Below, one piece after another: positions 52,949 to 62,813 of a stretch of 64,000 nucleotides of DNA. Source of the DNA: HTCC2207 sp002685195 (lineage in GTDB: Bacteria > Pseudomonadota > Gammaproteobacteria > Pseudomonadales > Porticoccaceae); assembly GCA_051201675.1 (NCBI GenBank), contig CP179212.1, positions 930,001 to 994,000 on the forward strand, read 5' to 3'. Below the pieces are notes generated by a model that was not told the DNA's origin, ran no database searches, and worked only from the letters and a program-made list of their open reading frames with translations. A program made the position numbers and the translations under genes. Each line of letters starts with the position of its first letter. Position 1 is the stretch's first letter.

Positions 52949-54055
52949 ATGAAAACACGCGCAGCCGTTGCTTTTGCCGCGGGGAAACCATTGGAAATTG
53001 TTGAGGTAGATCTTGAGGGGCCAAGAGCAGGCGAAGTCTTGGTTGAAATGAAAGCGACAGGTGTGTGTCACACAGATGCATTCACCCTGTCCGGAGACGA
53101 TCCAGAGGGTGCATTCCCCGCAATTTTAGGCCATGAAGGGGCCGGTGTGGTTGTAGATGTTGGGCCAGGAGTAAAGACATTGAAGCCTGGAGACCACGTG
53201 ATTCCTTTATATACAGCAGAGTGTCGAGAGTGCGATTTCTGTCTGAACCCTAAAACAAATTTATGTCAGGCAGTTCGAGCCACCCAGGGGCAGGGCGTTA
53301 TGCCTGATGGCACGAGTCGATTTTCCTATGAAGGAAAGCCGATTTTGCACTACATGGGTTGTTCTACCTTCTCTAATTACAGCGTGCTGCCAGAGATTTC
53401 CCTGGCCAAGGTTCGAGAAGATGCGCCATTCGACAAAATCTGCTACATCGGGTGTGGCGTTACCACAGGTATTGGTGCAGTAGCTTTTACTATGAAAGTT
53501 GAAGCAGGATCCACTGTAGCGGTATTTGGTTTGGGAGGTATTGGTTTAAATGTAATTCAGGGCGCTCAAATGGTGGGAGCTACCCGTATTATTGGCATCG
53601 ACTTAAATCCCTCGCGTATCCCTTTAGCAACCCAATTTGGTATGACCGACTTTATCAATCCAAATGAAGTAGAGAATGTGGTTGATCATATTATCGACAT
53701 GACCGGAGGTGGTGTTGATTATAGTTTCGAATGTATCGGTAATGTTGATGTGATGCGTCAGGCCTTAGAATGCTGTCACAAAGGGTGGGGGGAGAGCTGT
53801 ATTGTCGGTGTCGCCGGAGCGGGTAAAGAGATTGCTACGCGACCGTTTCAGCTGGTAACGGGTCGATCATGGCGCGGCACGGCTTTTGGTGGCGCCCGCG
53901 GTCGAACTGATGTACCTAAAATCGTTGACTGGTATATGGACGGAAAAATCAATATTGATGACCTGATTACCCACAAGATGCCTTTAGAGGACATTAACAA
54001 AGCCTTTGACTTGATGCATGCGGGCAAGAGTATTCGTTCAGTGGTGGAGTTTTAA
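52949..54055 (+). CDS. frmA: S-(hydroxymethyl)glutathione dehydrogenase (class III ADH)
   Basis: The 368-residue zinc enzyme oxidises S-hydroxymethylglutathione (formaldehyde plus glutathione) to S-formylglutathione with NAD+. Catalytic zinc ligands appear in GVCHTDAFTLSGDDPEG and the GHEGAG motif. The structural zinc site is CRECDFCLNPKTNLC. The coenzyme fold is VFGLGGIGLNVIQGA. The AFGGARGRTDVP stretch is typical of class III enzymes. An AGGAG site precedes the ATG. frmB follows 2 nt after the stop. Confidence 0.95.
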   Translation: MKTRAAVAFAAGKPLEIVEVDLEGPRAGEVLVEMKATGVCHTDAFTLSGDDPEGAFPAILGHEGAGVVVDVGPGVKTLKPGDHVIPLYTAECRECDFCLNPKTNLCQAVRATQGQGVMPDGTSRFSYEGKPILHYMGCSTFSNYSVLPEISLAKVREDAPFDKICYIGCGVTTGIGAVAFTMKVEAGSTVAVFGLGGIGLNVIQGAQMVGATRIIGIDLNPSRIPLATQFGMTDFINPNEVENVVDHIIDMTGGGVDYSFECIGNVDVMRQALECCHKGWGESCIVGVAGAGKEIATRPFQLVTGRSWRGTAFGGARGRTDVPKIVDWYMDGKINIDDLITHKMPLEDINKAFDLMHAGKSIRSVVEF

Positions 54056-54057
54056 GA

Positions 54058-54924
54058 ATGTCTGATAGTTTGGTAGAAGAAATTGGCTCGAATCTTAGTT
54101 TCGGTGGGCAGCAATTACGCTATCGTCACCACTCTAATATTCTCAATTGTGATATGACCTTCTCTATTTATTTACCGCCTCAAGCAAAACAGGCGCCAGT
54201 GCCTGTTCTTTATTGGCTTTCTGGGTTGACTTGCAGTGATGAGAATTTTGTCACAAAAGCGGGTGCTCAACAGCATGCAGCGGAGTATGGTATAGCTATT
54301 GTGTGCCCCGACACTAGTCCTCGAGGAGAGGGGGTTCCCGATGATGAGGAGAGCGCATACGATTTTGGTCTTGGGGCAGGGTTTTATATAAATGCCACTG
54401 AGCAACCGTGGGCCACCCATTATCAGATGTATGATTATGTGGTGGAAGAACTACCCGCATTGATTAATGCTGAATTCCCCGTTGATGGCAGCAAGGTAGC
54501 AATTTCCGGCCACTCAATGGGCGGCCACGGTGCCTTAACCGTCGCACTTAAAAATCCAGAGCGCTATTGCTCAGTGTCTGCATTTTCGCCTATTTGCTCG
54601 CCAATTAACTGCCCGTGGGGTCAGAAAGCTCTGTCCAAGTACATTGGTGATGAGAGTCAGGGCCACTGGAATAGTCAGGATACGGTAGAGTTGGTTAAAA
54701 CCGCAGATGATCAGCTAAAACAATCCATGCCGGTTCTTGTTGATCAGGGCGATGCGGATAACTTTTTGGCAGAGCAACTAAATACTCAGCTCCTGATTGA
54801 TACCGCAGAGCAAGTGGGGTTTCCAATGCAAATTAGATTTCAGTCGGGTTATGATCACAGCTATTTTTTCATTGCATCATTGATAGGTGAGCACATAAGA
54901 TTCCACAGTAATTATTTAAGTTAA
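54058..54924 (+). CDS. frmB: S-formylglutathione hydrolase
   Basis: The 288-residue esterase-D family protein hydrolyses S-formylglutathione to formate and glutathione. The nucleophile serine is in GHSMGGHGAL. The YLPP and SGLTCSDENF motifs, ADNFL, and the catalytic histidine in GYDHSYFFI near the end are all present. It is 2 nt downstream of frmA, so the two are co-transcribed. Formate dehydrogenase genes follow on the same strand. Confidence 0.95.
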   Translation: MSDSLVEEIGSNLSFGGQQLRYRHHSNILNCDMTFSIYLPPQAKQAPVPVLYWLSGLTCSDENFVTKAGAQQHAAEYGIAIVCPDTSPRGEGVPDDEESAYDFGLGAGFYINATEQPWATHYQMYDYVVEELPALINAEFPVDGSKVAISGHSMGGHGALTVALKNPERYCSVSAFSPICSPINCPWGQKALSKYIGDESQGHWNSQDTVELVKTADDQLKQSMPVLVDQGDADNFLAEQLNTQLLIDTAEQVGFPMQIRFQSGYDHSYFFIASLIGEHIRFHSNYLS

Positions 54925-55107
54925 ATTAGCAGTCCTTATTAGATAAATAAGAGTCGCTTAGGCGCGATAAAAGATGGGGAAAATAGTGATAAACTGCGCG
55001 CCAAACCTGAGGTGATGGCCCTGAAGGTTGGTAGTTGGGTTTAGGAGTTAAGTCTTTTAATTCCGGCCTTCAAAACCAATATTTCAAATTAGCTAGGAGA
55101 GGAGCTT

Positions 55108-55599
55108 TTGAACGCTAAAAACAATAATGTTGACCATCTTATTGAGCAGTATAAAACACTGCCAGGCGGACTCTTGCCCCTACTGCATGCGATAAAGCAC
55201 GCTTTGGGCTACATACCAGAGTCTACCTTAGGGTCCATTGCAAAGGGGTTTAACCTGTCCCGTGCTGAAGTTCACGGTGTGATTAGCTTTTATCATGACT
55301 TTAATACCCAGCCAGTGGGCCATCACAGAGTACAAATTTGTCGCGCTGAGGCCTGCCAATCTATGGGTTCTCGCCAAATTGAGTCCCATGCTAAGCAGAG
55401 TTTAGGGATTGAATACGGCGAAACAACTAGCGATGGCATGGTGACCTTAGAGCCAGTTTACTGTTTAGGTAATTGTGCGTGTTCCCCTTCTATTCGAATA
55501 AACGATGATATTTATGCCCGAGTTGATAAATCTCGGTTTGACCAACTGATTTCAGAATTAAATATGCCCGAACTAGATAAAGTTGAGACCAGCTCATGA
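55108..55599 (+). CDS. fdsG: NAD-dependent formate dehydrogenase gamma subunit
   Basis: The 163-residue protein is NuoE-like with a thioredoxin-like [2Fe-2S] fold. The cysteines are in CRAEACQSMG and the CLGNCACSP motif. It passes electrons from the alpha subunit to FdsB. The start is TTG 55108 after GGAGAGGAG. It overlaps fdsB by 4 nt. A 183-nt leader with inverted segments precedes it. Confidence 0.93.
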   Translation: MNAKNNNVDHLIEQYKTLPGGLLPLLHAIKHALGYIPESTLGSIAKGFNLSRAEVHGVISFYHDFNTQPVGHHRVQICRAEACQSMGSRQIESHAKQSLGIEYGETTSDGMVTLEPVYCLGNCACSPSIRINDDIYARVDKSRFDQLISELNMPELDKVETSS

Positions 55600-57158
55600 C
55601 AGCGCAAGTTTTTATACCTAAAGACACTACTGCAGTGGCTCTTGGCGCTGATGGTCTAGCTTTAAAAATGGCGCAAAACATTGAGAGTCGTTCTTTAGAC
55701 GCTGAAGTTCAGCGCAATGGCTCTCGTGGGATGTTTTGGCTTGAGCCGATGGTGGAAGTAAAAACCGAGTCTTCTCGTATTGCTTTTGGTCCAGTTAATG
55801 CCTCGGATATTGAGTCTGTTTTAGATGCTATAGATGATCACCTTGCAGGAAAATCAATCGATCATTCCCTCTACCTGGGTGAAGTCGAGAAAATTGATTA
55901 TTTGGCTAAGCAACAGCGCTTAACATTTAAACGCGCAGGGGTGGGTGATCCTATTTGCTTGTCTCAATATCAAGGTCTGTCTGGTTTTAAAGGTTTAGCC
56001 AAAGCTATTTCGATGACTGGCCAGGAAATCGTCGATGAAATCAAAAATTCAGGGCTTCGAGGACGCGGTGGTGCAGCTTTTCCGGCAGGGATTAAGTGGC
56101 AGACCGTTCTGGATACTCCTGGAGAGCAAAAGTACATAGTATGTAATGCTGATGAAGGTGATTCAGGTACGTTTGCAGATAGGTTGTTGATGGAGTCAGA
56201 TCCCTATCAGCTCATAGAGGGAATGACTATTGCTGGTTTAGCTGTTGGGGCTAACCAGGGCTATATTTACTTGAGATCAGAGTATCCTGTTGCTCATAAG
56301 ATTTTGAATGATGCGATTAAGAGAGCTACTGAAGCCGGATTTTTAGGGTCCAACATCTGTGAGTCAGGAAAAGATTTCTTTCTGGAAGTTCGCTTAGGAG
56401 CTGGCGCTTATATTTGTGGTGAAGAGACTTCTCTTCTGGAGAGTCTTGAGGGTAAACGAGGAATGGTTCGGGCTAAACCGCCACTCCCAGCCATTGAAGG
56501 GCTTTTCGGAAAGCCTACTGTGGTAAATAACGTATTGACCCTTGGTGCTGCGGCAACGATTCTGGAGCAGGGCTCTGATAGCTATAGAGATTTTGGTATG
56601 GGACGGTCTCGAGGTACTTTAGCTGTTCAATTGGCAGGTAATGTTAAGCAGGGCGGATTAATCGAACTGGCGTTCGGGACCACCCTTAGAGAGGTCGTTG
56701 AAGGTTTTGGCTGTGGTACCCATAGTGGAAGACCGGTTCGCGCAATACAAATGGGAGGGCCTCTAGGAGCATTCTTGCCGGAGTCTCAGTGGGATACACC
56801 TCTTGACTATGAATCCTTTGCTGAGATCAAAGCTATGATCGGTCATGGTGGTATAGTCGTATTTGATGATACCGCTGATATGGCCGCGCAGGCTCGATTT
56901 GCTATGGAATTTTGTGTGGTTGAGTCCTGCGGGAAATGCACTCCATGCAGAATAGGAGCTACCCGTGGGGTAGAGGTTATTGACCGGATTGTCGGAGATC
57001 AAGATCGCGATAATAATTTAATCTTACTCCATGAGCTCTGTGACACTATGGAGTTAGGTTCACTCTGTGCAATGGGGGGAATGACGCCATTTCCCGTGCG
57101 GAGTGCGTTGACTTACTTTGAAGAAGACTTCGGTATTAATAGCCGTAGGGATCACTAA
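55596..57158 (+). CDS. fdsB: NAD-dependent formate dehydrogenase beta subunit
   Basis: The 520-residue protein is NuoF-like. It has an N-terminal thioredoxin-like segment. The FMN/NADH domain follows with GLRGRGGAAFPAGIKW, CNADEGDSGTFADR and GAGAYICGEETSLLESLEG. A C-terminal 4Fe-4S site reads ESCGKCTPCRIG. It reduces NAD+ with electrons from formate. It overlaps fdsG by 4 nt, and fdsA starts 1 nt after its stop. Confidence 0.95.
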   Translation: MTAQVFIPKDTTAVALGADGLALKMAQNIESRSLDAEVQRNGSRGMFWLEPMVEVKTESSRIAFGPVNASDIESVLDAIDDHLAGKSIDHSLYLGEVEKIDYLAKQQRLTFKRAGVGDPICLSQYQGLSGFKGLAKAISMTGQEIVDEIKNSGLRGRGGAAFPAGIKWQTVLDTPGEQKYIVCNADEGDSGTFADRLLMESDPYQLIEGMTIAGLAVGANQGYIYLRSEYPVAHKILNDAIKRATEAGFLGSNICESGKDFFLEVRLGAGAYICGEETSLLESLEGKRGMVRAKPPLPAIEGLFGKPTVVNNVLTLGAAATILEQGSDSYRDFGMGRSRGTLAVQLAGNVKQGGLIELAFGTTLREVVEGFGCGTHSGRPVRAIQMGGPLGAFLPESQWDTPLDYESFAEIKAMIGHGGIVVFDDTADMAAQARFAMEFCVVESCGKCTPCRIGATRGVEVIDRIVGDQDRDNNLILLHELCDTMELGSLCAMGGMTPFPVRSALTYFEEDFGINSRRDH

Positions 57159-57159
57159 T

Positions 57160-60006
57160 ATGTTGGAATTTTACGAGCCGCAAGCAGATTTTGGTACGCC
57201 AGAGAGCGACAGTGAGACGATGATCACGTTGTCTATTGATGGTGTTAATGTGACCGTTCCTGAGGGTTCATCGGTGATGCGCGCGGCATCAGAGAGTGGT
57301 ATAAAAATTCCTAGACTATGTGCAACAGACTCTCTTAAGTCATTCGGGTCTTGCCGAATATGCCTGGTTGAAATCGAAGGGCGTCGAGGTTTCCCCGCTT
57401 CTTGCACAACGACAGTTGAAGAGGGTATGGAAGTTAAAACTCAGTCTGATGACATAGGAAAACTTCGTCGCAATGTGATGGAGTTGTACATATCAGATCA
57501 CCCCTTAGATTGTCTCACTTGTCCAACTAATGGTGACTGTGAGCTACAAGATACCGCTGGCGAGGTAGGTTTGCGCTCAGTCCGATATGGTTTTGAAGGG
57601 GATAATCATCTAGTTGCTGAAAAGGATGAGTCTAATCCCTATTTCACCTTCGACCCCTCGAAATGTATTGTTTGTTCTCGTTGTGTACGAGCCTGTGAGG
57701 AAACGCAGGGTACCTTCGCTTTGACTATCGACGGCAGAGGCTTTGAGTCTAAGGTGAGTGCAGGACAGGATGAAGCCTTTATGGATTCTGACTGTGTTTC
57801 TTGTGGGGCCTGTGTTGATGCGTGCCCGACAGCAACTCTGACAGAAAAAAGTATCATTGATGCTGGTAAACCCGAGCATTCTGTTGTCACTACCTGCGCC
57901 TACTGTGGAGTTGGCTGTTCCTTCAAGGCCGAGATGAAAGGGAATGAAGTGGTACGCATGACTCCTTATAAGGACGGTAAGGCCAATGAAGGACATGCCT
58001 GTGTGAAGGGACGTTTTGCCTTCGGTTATGCTACCCACAAAGATAGAATTACGGTGCCAATGATTCGAGACAGCATTGATGATCCTTGGCAGGAAGTATC
58101 CTGGGAAGAAGCTGTTTCGTACACTGCAAAAAGATTTAAAGAGATACAGGCAAATCATGGCCGCACCAGTATCGGCGCAATTTCTTCATCTCGATGCACC
58201 AATGAGGAGGTTTATTTGGTGCAAAAAATGGTTCGTACAGGGTTTGGAAATAATAATATTGATACCTGCGCGCGAGTTTGTCATTCACCTACTGGATTTG
58301 GCTTAAAAACCACATTGGGTGAATCAGCTGGGACACAAACATTCGCCTCAGTGGCTAAAGCTGATGTGATTATTGTGATGGGGGCAAACCCCACGGAAGC
58401 TCACCCTGTCTTTGGCTCACGTCTTAAACGCCGGTTGCGCGAAGGTGCAAAGCTAATTGTTATTGATCCTCGTCAAATCGAATTAGTAAGCGCTCCTCAT
58501 ATTCGCTCTGACTATCATTTGCCCGTTCGCCCAGGGACTAATGTTACCGTTCTCAATGCTCTGGCCCATGTCATTGTTTCCGAAGGACTTCAGGCGCATG
58601 ACTATATTGCCGAGCGCTGCGATACCGAAGAATTTAGTAAATGGACGAAGTTTATTAGTGATGAGCGTCATTCTCCTGAAGAAACTGAACAATTTAGCGG
58701 TGTGCCTGCGTCGGATTTACGAGCAGCAGCGCGTTTGTATGCGCAGGGTGGGAACGGAGCAATCTTTTATGGCCTTGGTGTTACCGAGCACAGTCAGGGT
58801 TCCACTGCAGTAATGGCGATTGCTAATTTGGCCATGTTAACCGGCAATATTGGTAGAGAAGGAGTAGGTGTTAACCCGCTTCGTGGCCAAAATAATGTGC
58901 AGGGTTCCTGTGATATGGGGTCTTTCCCTCATGAACTACCCGGTTATCGTCATATTTCAAGCAAGGAGACTAGACATCTTTTTGAGGGTGAGTGGGGTGT
59001 TACTCTCGACCCAGAGCCTGGGTTGCGTATTCCCAATATGTTCGATGCTGCAATCGATGGCGAGTTTAGAGGTTTGTACTGCCAGGGTGAGGATATCGCT
59101 CAGTCAGATCCAAATACTCAGCATGTTGAAGCGGCGCTCACAGCATTAGAGTGTTTGGTTGTTCAGGATATCTTTCTTAATGAAACGGCTAAATTTGCCC
59201 ATGTGTTTTTGCCTGGAGCATCTTTTTTAGAGAAAGACGGAACATTTACTAATGCTGAGCGTCGGATTTCTCGTGTACGCAAAGCTATGCCTCCTCTCAG
59301 TGGAAAAGCAGATTGGGAAGGGACAATGGCATTGGCCAATGCATTGGGTTGTAATTTCCAATACGGACATCCCTCTGAAATTATGGATGAAATTGCTCGA
59401 TTAACGCCGACTTTTAATGGAGTTTCCTATAAGAAGCTTGATCAGCTAGGCAGTATTCAGTGGCCATGTAATGACCATACTCCTGCTGGCACACCTGTCA
59501 TGCATGTGGATGAATTTGTTAGAGGTAAGGGCTTTTTTGCCATTACTGAGTATGTGCCCACGGAGGAGCGAGCTAATCGTAAATTCCCGTTGTTATTAAC
59601 TACTGGCCGAATTCTCTCGCAATACAACGTGGGTGCGCAGACTCGGCGCACGAGTAATAGTCAGTGGCATGATGAGGACACGTTAGAAATCCATCCCCAT
59701 GATGCTGAAGAACGTGGTATTAGCCATGGTGATTGGGTAGGTATTCAGAGTCGTGTTGGAGAGACGGTTCTTCATGCAGATGTGACAAGTCGAGTTAAGC
59801 CTGGCGTCGTATATACCACCTTTCATCACCCAGTATCAGGTGCCAATGTTATTACTACCGATAATAGTGACTGGGCTACCAATTGCCCTGAGTATAAGGT
59901 GACTGCAGTGCAGATTAGTAAGGTAACTGCACCGTCCAGTTGGCAGGCAAGGCAAAAGTCTTTTAACGCGAAACAGCAAGATTTGCTGGCGAAAGCGCGA
60001 CAATAA
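57160..60006 (+). CDS. fdsA: NAD-dependent formate dehydrogenase alpha (catalytic) subunit
   Basis: The 948-residue molybdenum enzyme oxidises formate to CO2. An N-terminal [2Fe-2S] domain (CATD..SCRICLVE..C) comes first. HPLDCLTCPTNGDCEL and two 4Fe-4S motifs (CIVCSRCVRAC and CVSCGACVDAC) follow. The FDH iron-sulfur motif CAYCGVGCSF starts the bis-MGD domains. The Mo ligand is a cysteine, not selenocysteine, in ARVCHSPTGFG. I start at ATG 57160, one base after fdsB; a longer frame from 57118 would overlap fdsB. Confidence 0.95.
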   Translation: MLEFYEPQADFGTPESDSETMITLSIDGVNVTVPEGSSVMRAASESGIKIPRLCATDSLKSFGSCRICLVEIEGRRGFPASCTTTVEEGMEVKTQSDDIGKLRRNVMELYISDHPLDCLTCPTNGDCELQDTAGEVGLRSVRYGFEGDNHLVAEKDESNPYFTFDPSKCIVCSRCVRACEETQGTFALTIDGRGFESKVSAGQDEAFMDSDCVSCGACVDACPTATLTEKSIIDAGKPEHSVVTTCAYCGVGCSFKAEMKGNEVVRMTPYKDGKANEGHACVKGRFAFGYATHKDRITVPMIRDSIDDPWQEVSWEEAVSYTAKRFKEIQANHGRTSIGAISSSRCTNEEVYLVQKMVRTGFGNNNIDTCARVCHSPTGFGLKTTLGESAGTQTFASVAKADVIIVMGANPTEAHPVFGSRLKRRLREGAKLIVIDPRQIELVSAPHIRSDYHLPVRPGTNVTVLNALAHVIVSEGLQAHDYIAERCDTEEFSKWTKFISDERHSPEETEQFSGVPASDLRAAARLYAQGGNGAIFYGLGVTEHSQGSTAVMAIANLAMLTGNIGREGVGVNPLRGQNNVQGSCDMGSFPHELPGYRHISSKETRHLFEGEWGVTLDPEPGLRIPNMFDAAIDGEFRGLYCQGEDIAQSDPNTQHVEAALTALECLVVQDIFLNETAKFAHVFLPGASFLEKDGTFTNAERRISRVRKAMPPLSGKADWEGTMALANALGCNFQYGHPSEIMDEIARLTPTFNGVSYKKLDQLGSIQWPCNDHTPAGTPVMHVDEFVRGKGFFAITEYVPTEERANRKFPLLLTTGRILSQYNVGAQTRRTSNSQWHDEDTLEIHPHDAEERGISHGDWVGIQSRVGETVLHADVTSRVKPGVVYTTFHHPVSGANVITTDNSDWATNCPEYKVTAVQISKVTAPSSWQARQKSFNAKQQDLLAKARQ

Positions 60007-60818
60007 TGAGCATCAAAAACCATCCGGCGAGTCATGTTAAAAGGCATATCTGGCAGGACGGTAAACTTATGGTAGCGGAGGACCAGGTCGCTACTGAAGC
60101 GCCAATTGCGATGGTCTACAACGGTATATCCCATGTGGTTATGATGTCGACGCCCAATGATCTCGAAGATTTTGGTACTGGTTTTAGTTTGAGTGAAGGG
60201 ATTGTTAGCAACCCCAAGCAACTCCTTGATTTTGATGAGATTTCAACAGATAAGGGGGTTGAACTACATATTACTATCTCAAGTGAAGCCTTTGCTGAGT
60301 TAAAGCAAAGGCGACGCAATTTGGTCGGTAGGACAGGTTGCGGTCTCTGTGGTGCTGAATCATTGGAGCAAGCTATACCCAAACCAAAGAGTATCAGTAA
60401 ATCGCTACAGTTGAGCCATGCTGACTTACAGAAAGCTATTGTTGGTCTGGCGGATTGGCAGCAGCTTCAAAAAGAGACTGGTGCAGTGCATGGTGCCGCT
60501 TGGTGTGATGCTTCTGGCAATATACTTGCTGTGAGAGAAGATGTTGGTCGACACAATGCGCTAGATAAGCTAATCGGAGCTTTGGCGAGGGATGACTTTA
60601 GTCAAGACGGTTTTGTGCTCGTCACCAGTCGTGCAAGCTATGAAATGGTGTCTAAAGCGGCCAACGCGAATATTTGTGTATTGGCGACGGTCTCTGCGCC
60701 TACATCCCTTGCAATTGAGTTAGCCAAAGAGAGTGGTCTGACTTTAGTTGGTTTTTCGCGACCCGATAGGCACGTTATTTATTCAAATGAACACAGATTA
60801 GTAGGCAAAACTCAATGA
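60006..60818 (+). CDS. fdhD: Formate dehydrogenase accessory sulfurtransferase FdhD
   Basis: The 270-residue protein loads sulfur onto the Mo cofactor of formate dehydrogenase. The family motif with the key cysteines is GRTGCGLCGAESLEQA, and REDVGRHNALDKLIG follows. It is the FdsC/FdhD protein of the fds operon. It overlaps fdsA by 1 nt (TAATG) and fdsD by 4 nt, so it is tightly coupled to the structural genes. Confidence 0.95.
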   Translation: MSIKNHPASHVKRHIWQDGKLMVAEDQVATEAPIAMVYNGISHVVMMSTPNDLEDFGTGFSLSEGIVSNPKQLLDFDEISTDKGVELHITISSEAFAELKQRRRNLVGRTGCGLCGAESLEQAIPKPKSISKSLQLSHADLQKAIVGLADWQQLQKETGAVHGAAWCDASGNILAVREDVGRHNALDKLIGALARDDFSQDGFVLVTSRASYEMVSKAANANICVLATVSAPTSLAIELAKESGLTLVGFSRPDRHVIYSNEHRLVGKTQ

Positions 60819-61051
60819 GCACATCAAAAATTGATCGATTGGTCAAAATGATTAATCAAATTTCACTTAACATGAGCTCAAATGGTTCCCAAGAGCAAGT
60901 TTCGGTGGAGGTATCGGAGCATCTGACCAAGTTTTGGTCACCACCAATGAAAAGTCTTATTAGCGATTATGCTGACGATGAAAATATTGGTCTTACCCCA
61001 ATTTCGCGCAAGGCTGTCATCCATCTCGCTACACTCCAGAGCCTTAAGTAA
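60815..61051 (+). CDS. fdsD: Formate dehydrogenase delta subunit
   Basis: The 78-residue protein matches FdsD: a helical N-terminus (IDRLVKMINQISLNM), VSEHLTKFWSPPMKSLI with the conserved FW..PM motif, and LTPISRKAVIHLA. It is needed for assembly of the Fds formate dehydrogenase. It is the last gene of the operon, overlapping fdhD by 4 nt, and is convergent with the sulfatase gene. Confidence 0.9.
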   Translation: MSTSKIDRLVKMINQISLNMSSNGSQEQVSVEVSEHLTKFWSPPMKSLISDYADDENIGLTPISRKAVIHLATLQSLK

Positions 61052-61092
61052 TTCTACTGCTTAATTACATATTCTACGGGTAGCTTAGACAA

Positions 61093-62604
61093 TTAATTTT
61101 CATATTGACTGTCTACGATTGATGGTTTTATAACCACTGACTTTTTCAACTCCTCTGCATAGCCCAATATTTGGGCTGTTAGGGCGGTATGATCCTGGGC
61201 AATATTAGTCGTTTCCCCAATATCATTTACTAGGTCTATCAGCAAAGGTGAATCGTGAGCTTCTCTTTTAGGGGGCATTCCATAGGCACCTTGGGTGACA
61301 TAATGTATTTTGTGATCTTTGTGCCGAAACGCTCTGAGTTCTGAGCCACTGTAGAAAGGAATGAAATTTCGAGGGCCGGGGCTGTGATGCTTGAGCGTCT
61401 CTGTAAGATCATAGCTATCCTCTGCGGTGTCTGGGCGATCAAATCCGGCAAGCTGAGAGAAAGTAGCAAATAAATCAGTTTGCATTCCGAGATCTTTAAC
61501 TTGTCCTGGCTTGATGCTTGGTCCACTGAAGACGGTCATAACTCTCATTCCACCCTCGAACGTTGTAGATTTTCCATTTCGCAAGGGTTTTGCAGATCCA
61601 GCATGATCTTTATAAATAAGCCAAGGTCCGTTATCACTGGTAAAGACAATATAAGTATTTTCATCAATAGCTAATTCTTTAAGTGTTGCTGTTATGCGGT
61701 CTACGCTCCAGTCGATCTCTTCTATAACATCACCATATAGCCCTGCTCTGCTTTTCCCGGCAAAACCTGGAGACCTAAATAATGGAACATGGGGCATATT
61801 GTGAGAAAGGTATAAAAAGAATGGGTTTTTCGCGGAGACAGATTCACGTATAAAACGAATCGATTCATTCGTGTAGCGCTGGGTGATAAGGCTTTGATCA
61901 GCGGGTCTCTCGAGGACAACATCCGAATAAACACCATTACTTTGACGTTGACTGTGAATTAGAGGTACTTGCCAATCATTGATGTTGGGCCGGTATATTT
62001 TTTTCTGTAGTTTTGGAGCGACAATCCCCCATTTTGTATTAATTTCTTCAGGGGGTATGAAGAAATTACTAATATTGATGCCTTCTACTTCCCAATCCAT
62101 ATCATTAGAGTAGGGGATGCCTAGCCATTCATCAAAACCATGTCGAGTAGGATAGTAGTCTGGGGCGTCCCCTAGATGCCATTTCCCGAATATTCCAGTT
62201 CTATAGTGGTTTTCTTGGAAGACCTCAGCAATAGTTTTTTCGTCATGGGGTATTCCTTTCTTGCTGCCTGGATAAAAAACAGCAAGATTATTTCCATAGA
62301 GCCCCGTGCGAACGGGCAACTTTCCAGTTAAAAGTGCGCCACGACTAGGTGTACAAACTGAGGCGGCGGCGTAAAAGTTAGTCCAGGTTTGACCGGTTTT
62401 CACTAAAGAATCTATTGCGGGGGTTTCTATTAAAGGGTTTCCAAAAGGACCAGCATCAGCATAGCCCATGTCATCTGTATAGATAATAATAAAGTTTGGT
62501 TTACTGTTATTTTTCACTGAGTCCAGGGCCTCAGCAAGACCACAAAAAACTATTAATACAAAAAAACCAAAGTACTTTGTTCCCATTATTTTCCGATCCT
62601 TCAA
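61093..62604 (-). CDS. Exported arylsulfatase-type sulfatase
   Basis: The 503-residue protein has a signal peptide (ending AEA|LD) and a type I sulfatase domain. The formylglycine signature is SVCTPSRGALLTG with the Cys to be converted. Metal ligands appear in YTDDMGYAD and VFTSDNGPW. It hydrolyses sulfate esters, possibly from algal polysaccharides or small molecules. A maturation enzyme is not in this window. ATG 62604 and ATG 62586 are both possible starts. Confidence 0.9.
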   Translation of the reverse strand: MKDRKIMGTKYFGFFVLIVFCGLAEALDSVKNNSKPNFIIIYTDDMGYADAGPFGNPLIETPAIDSLVKTGQTWTNFYAAASVCTPSRGALLTGKLPVRTGLYGNNLAVFYPGSKKGIPHDEKTIAEVFQENHYRTGIFGKWHLGDAPDYYPTRHGFDEWLGIPYSNDMDWEVEGINISNFFIPPEEINTKWGIVAPKLQKKIYRPNINDWQVPLIHSQRQSNGVYSDVVLERPADQSLITQRYTNESIRFIRESVSAKNPFFLYLSHNMPHVPLFRSPGFAGKSRAGLYGDVIEEIDWSVDRITATLKELAIDENTYIVFTSDNGPWLIYKDHAGSAKPLRNGKSTTFEGGMRVMTVFSGPSIKPGQVKDLGMQTDLFATFSQLAGFDRPDTAEDSYDLTETLKHHSPGPRNFIPFYSGSELRAFRHKDHKIHYVTQGAYGMPPKREAHDSPLLIDLVNDIGETTNIAQDHTALTAQILGYAEELKKSVVIKPSIVDSQYEN

Positions 62605-62813
62605 GGATTGATACAGACATTTAGAAAGACCAAAATACTACCATCTTGGAACGTTTCCAGTAAGCGCTAATTTCTGCGAACAAGAGAATAATTACTGCAA
62701 GTGCTCCTCGTGATGTATTACTTAATATTTAATACGTATGCCCACTACCAATTTTTTGCGATAATGGGGTAGGAATGGTTATTGAATATTAAATTTTAGA
62801 TTTGGGAGAATCA

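Noticed and set aside
57610..58158. Minus-strand ORF of 182 codons within fdsA
   Set aside because: It is antisense to the iron-sulfur domains of fdsA, whose motifs are intact; the antisense product has no family features.
62605..62813. Molybdenum-cofactor riboswitch before moaC
   Set aside because: The leader is AT-rich and lacks the conserved paired segments of that riboswitch class.
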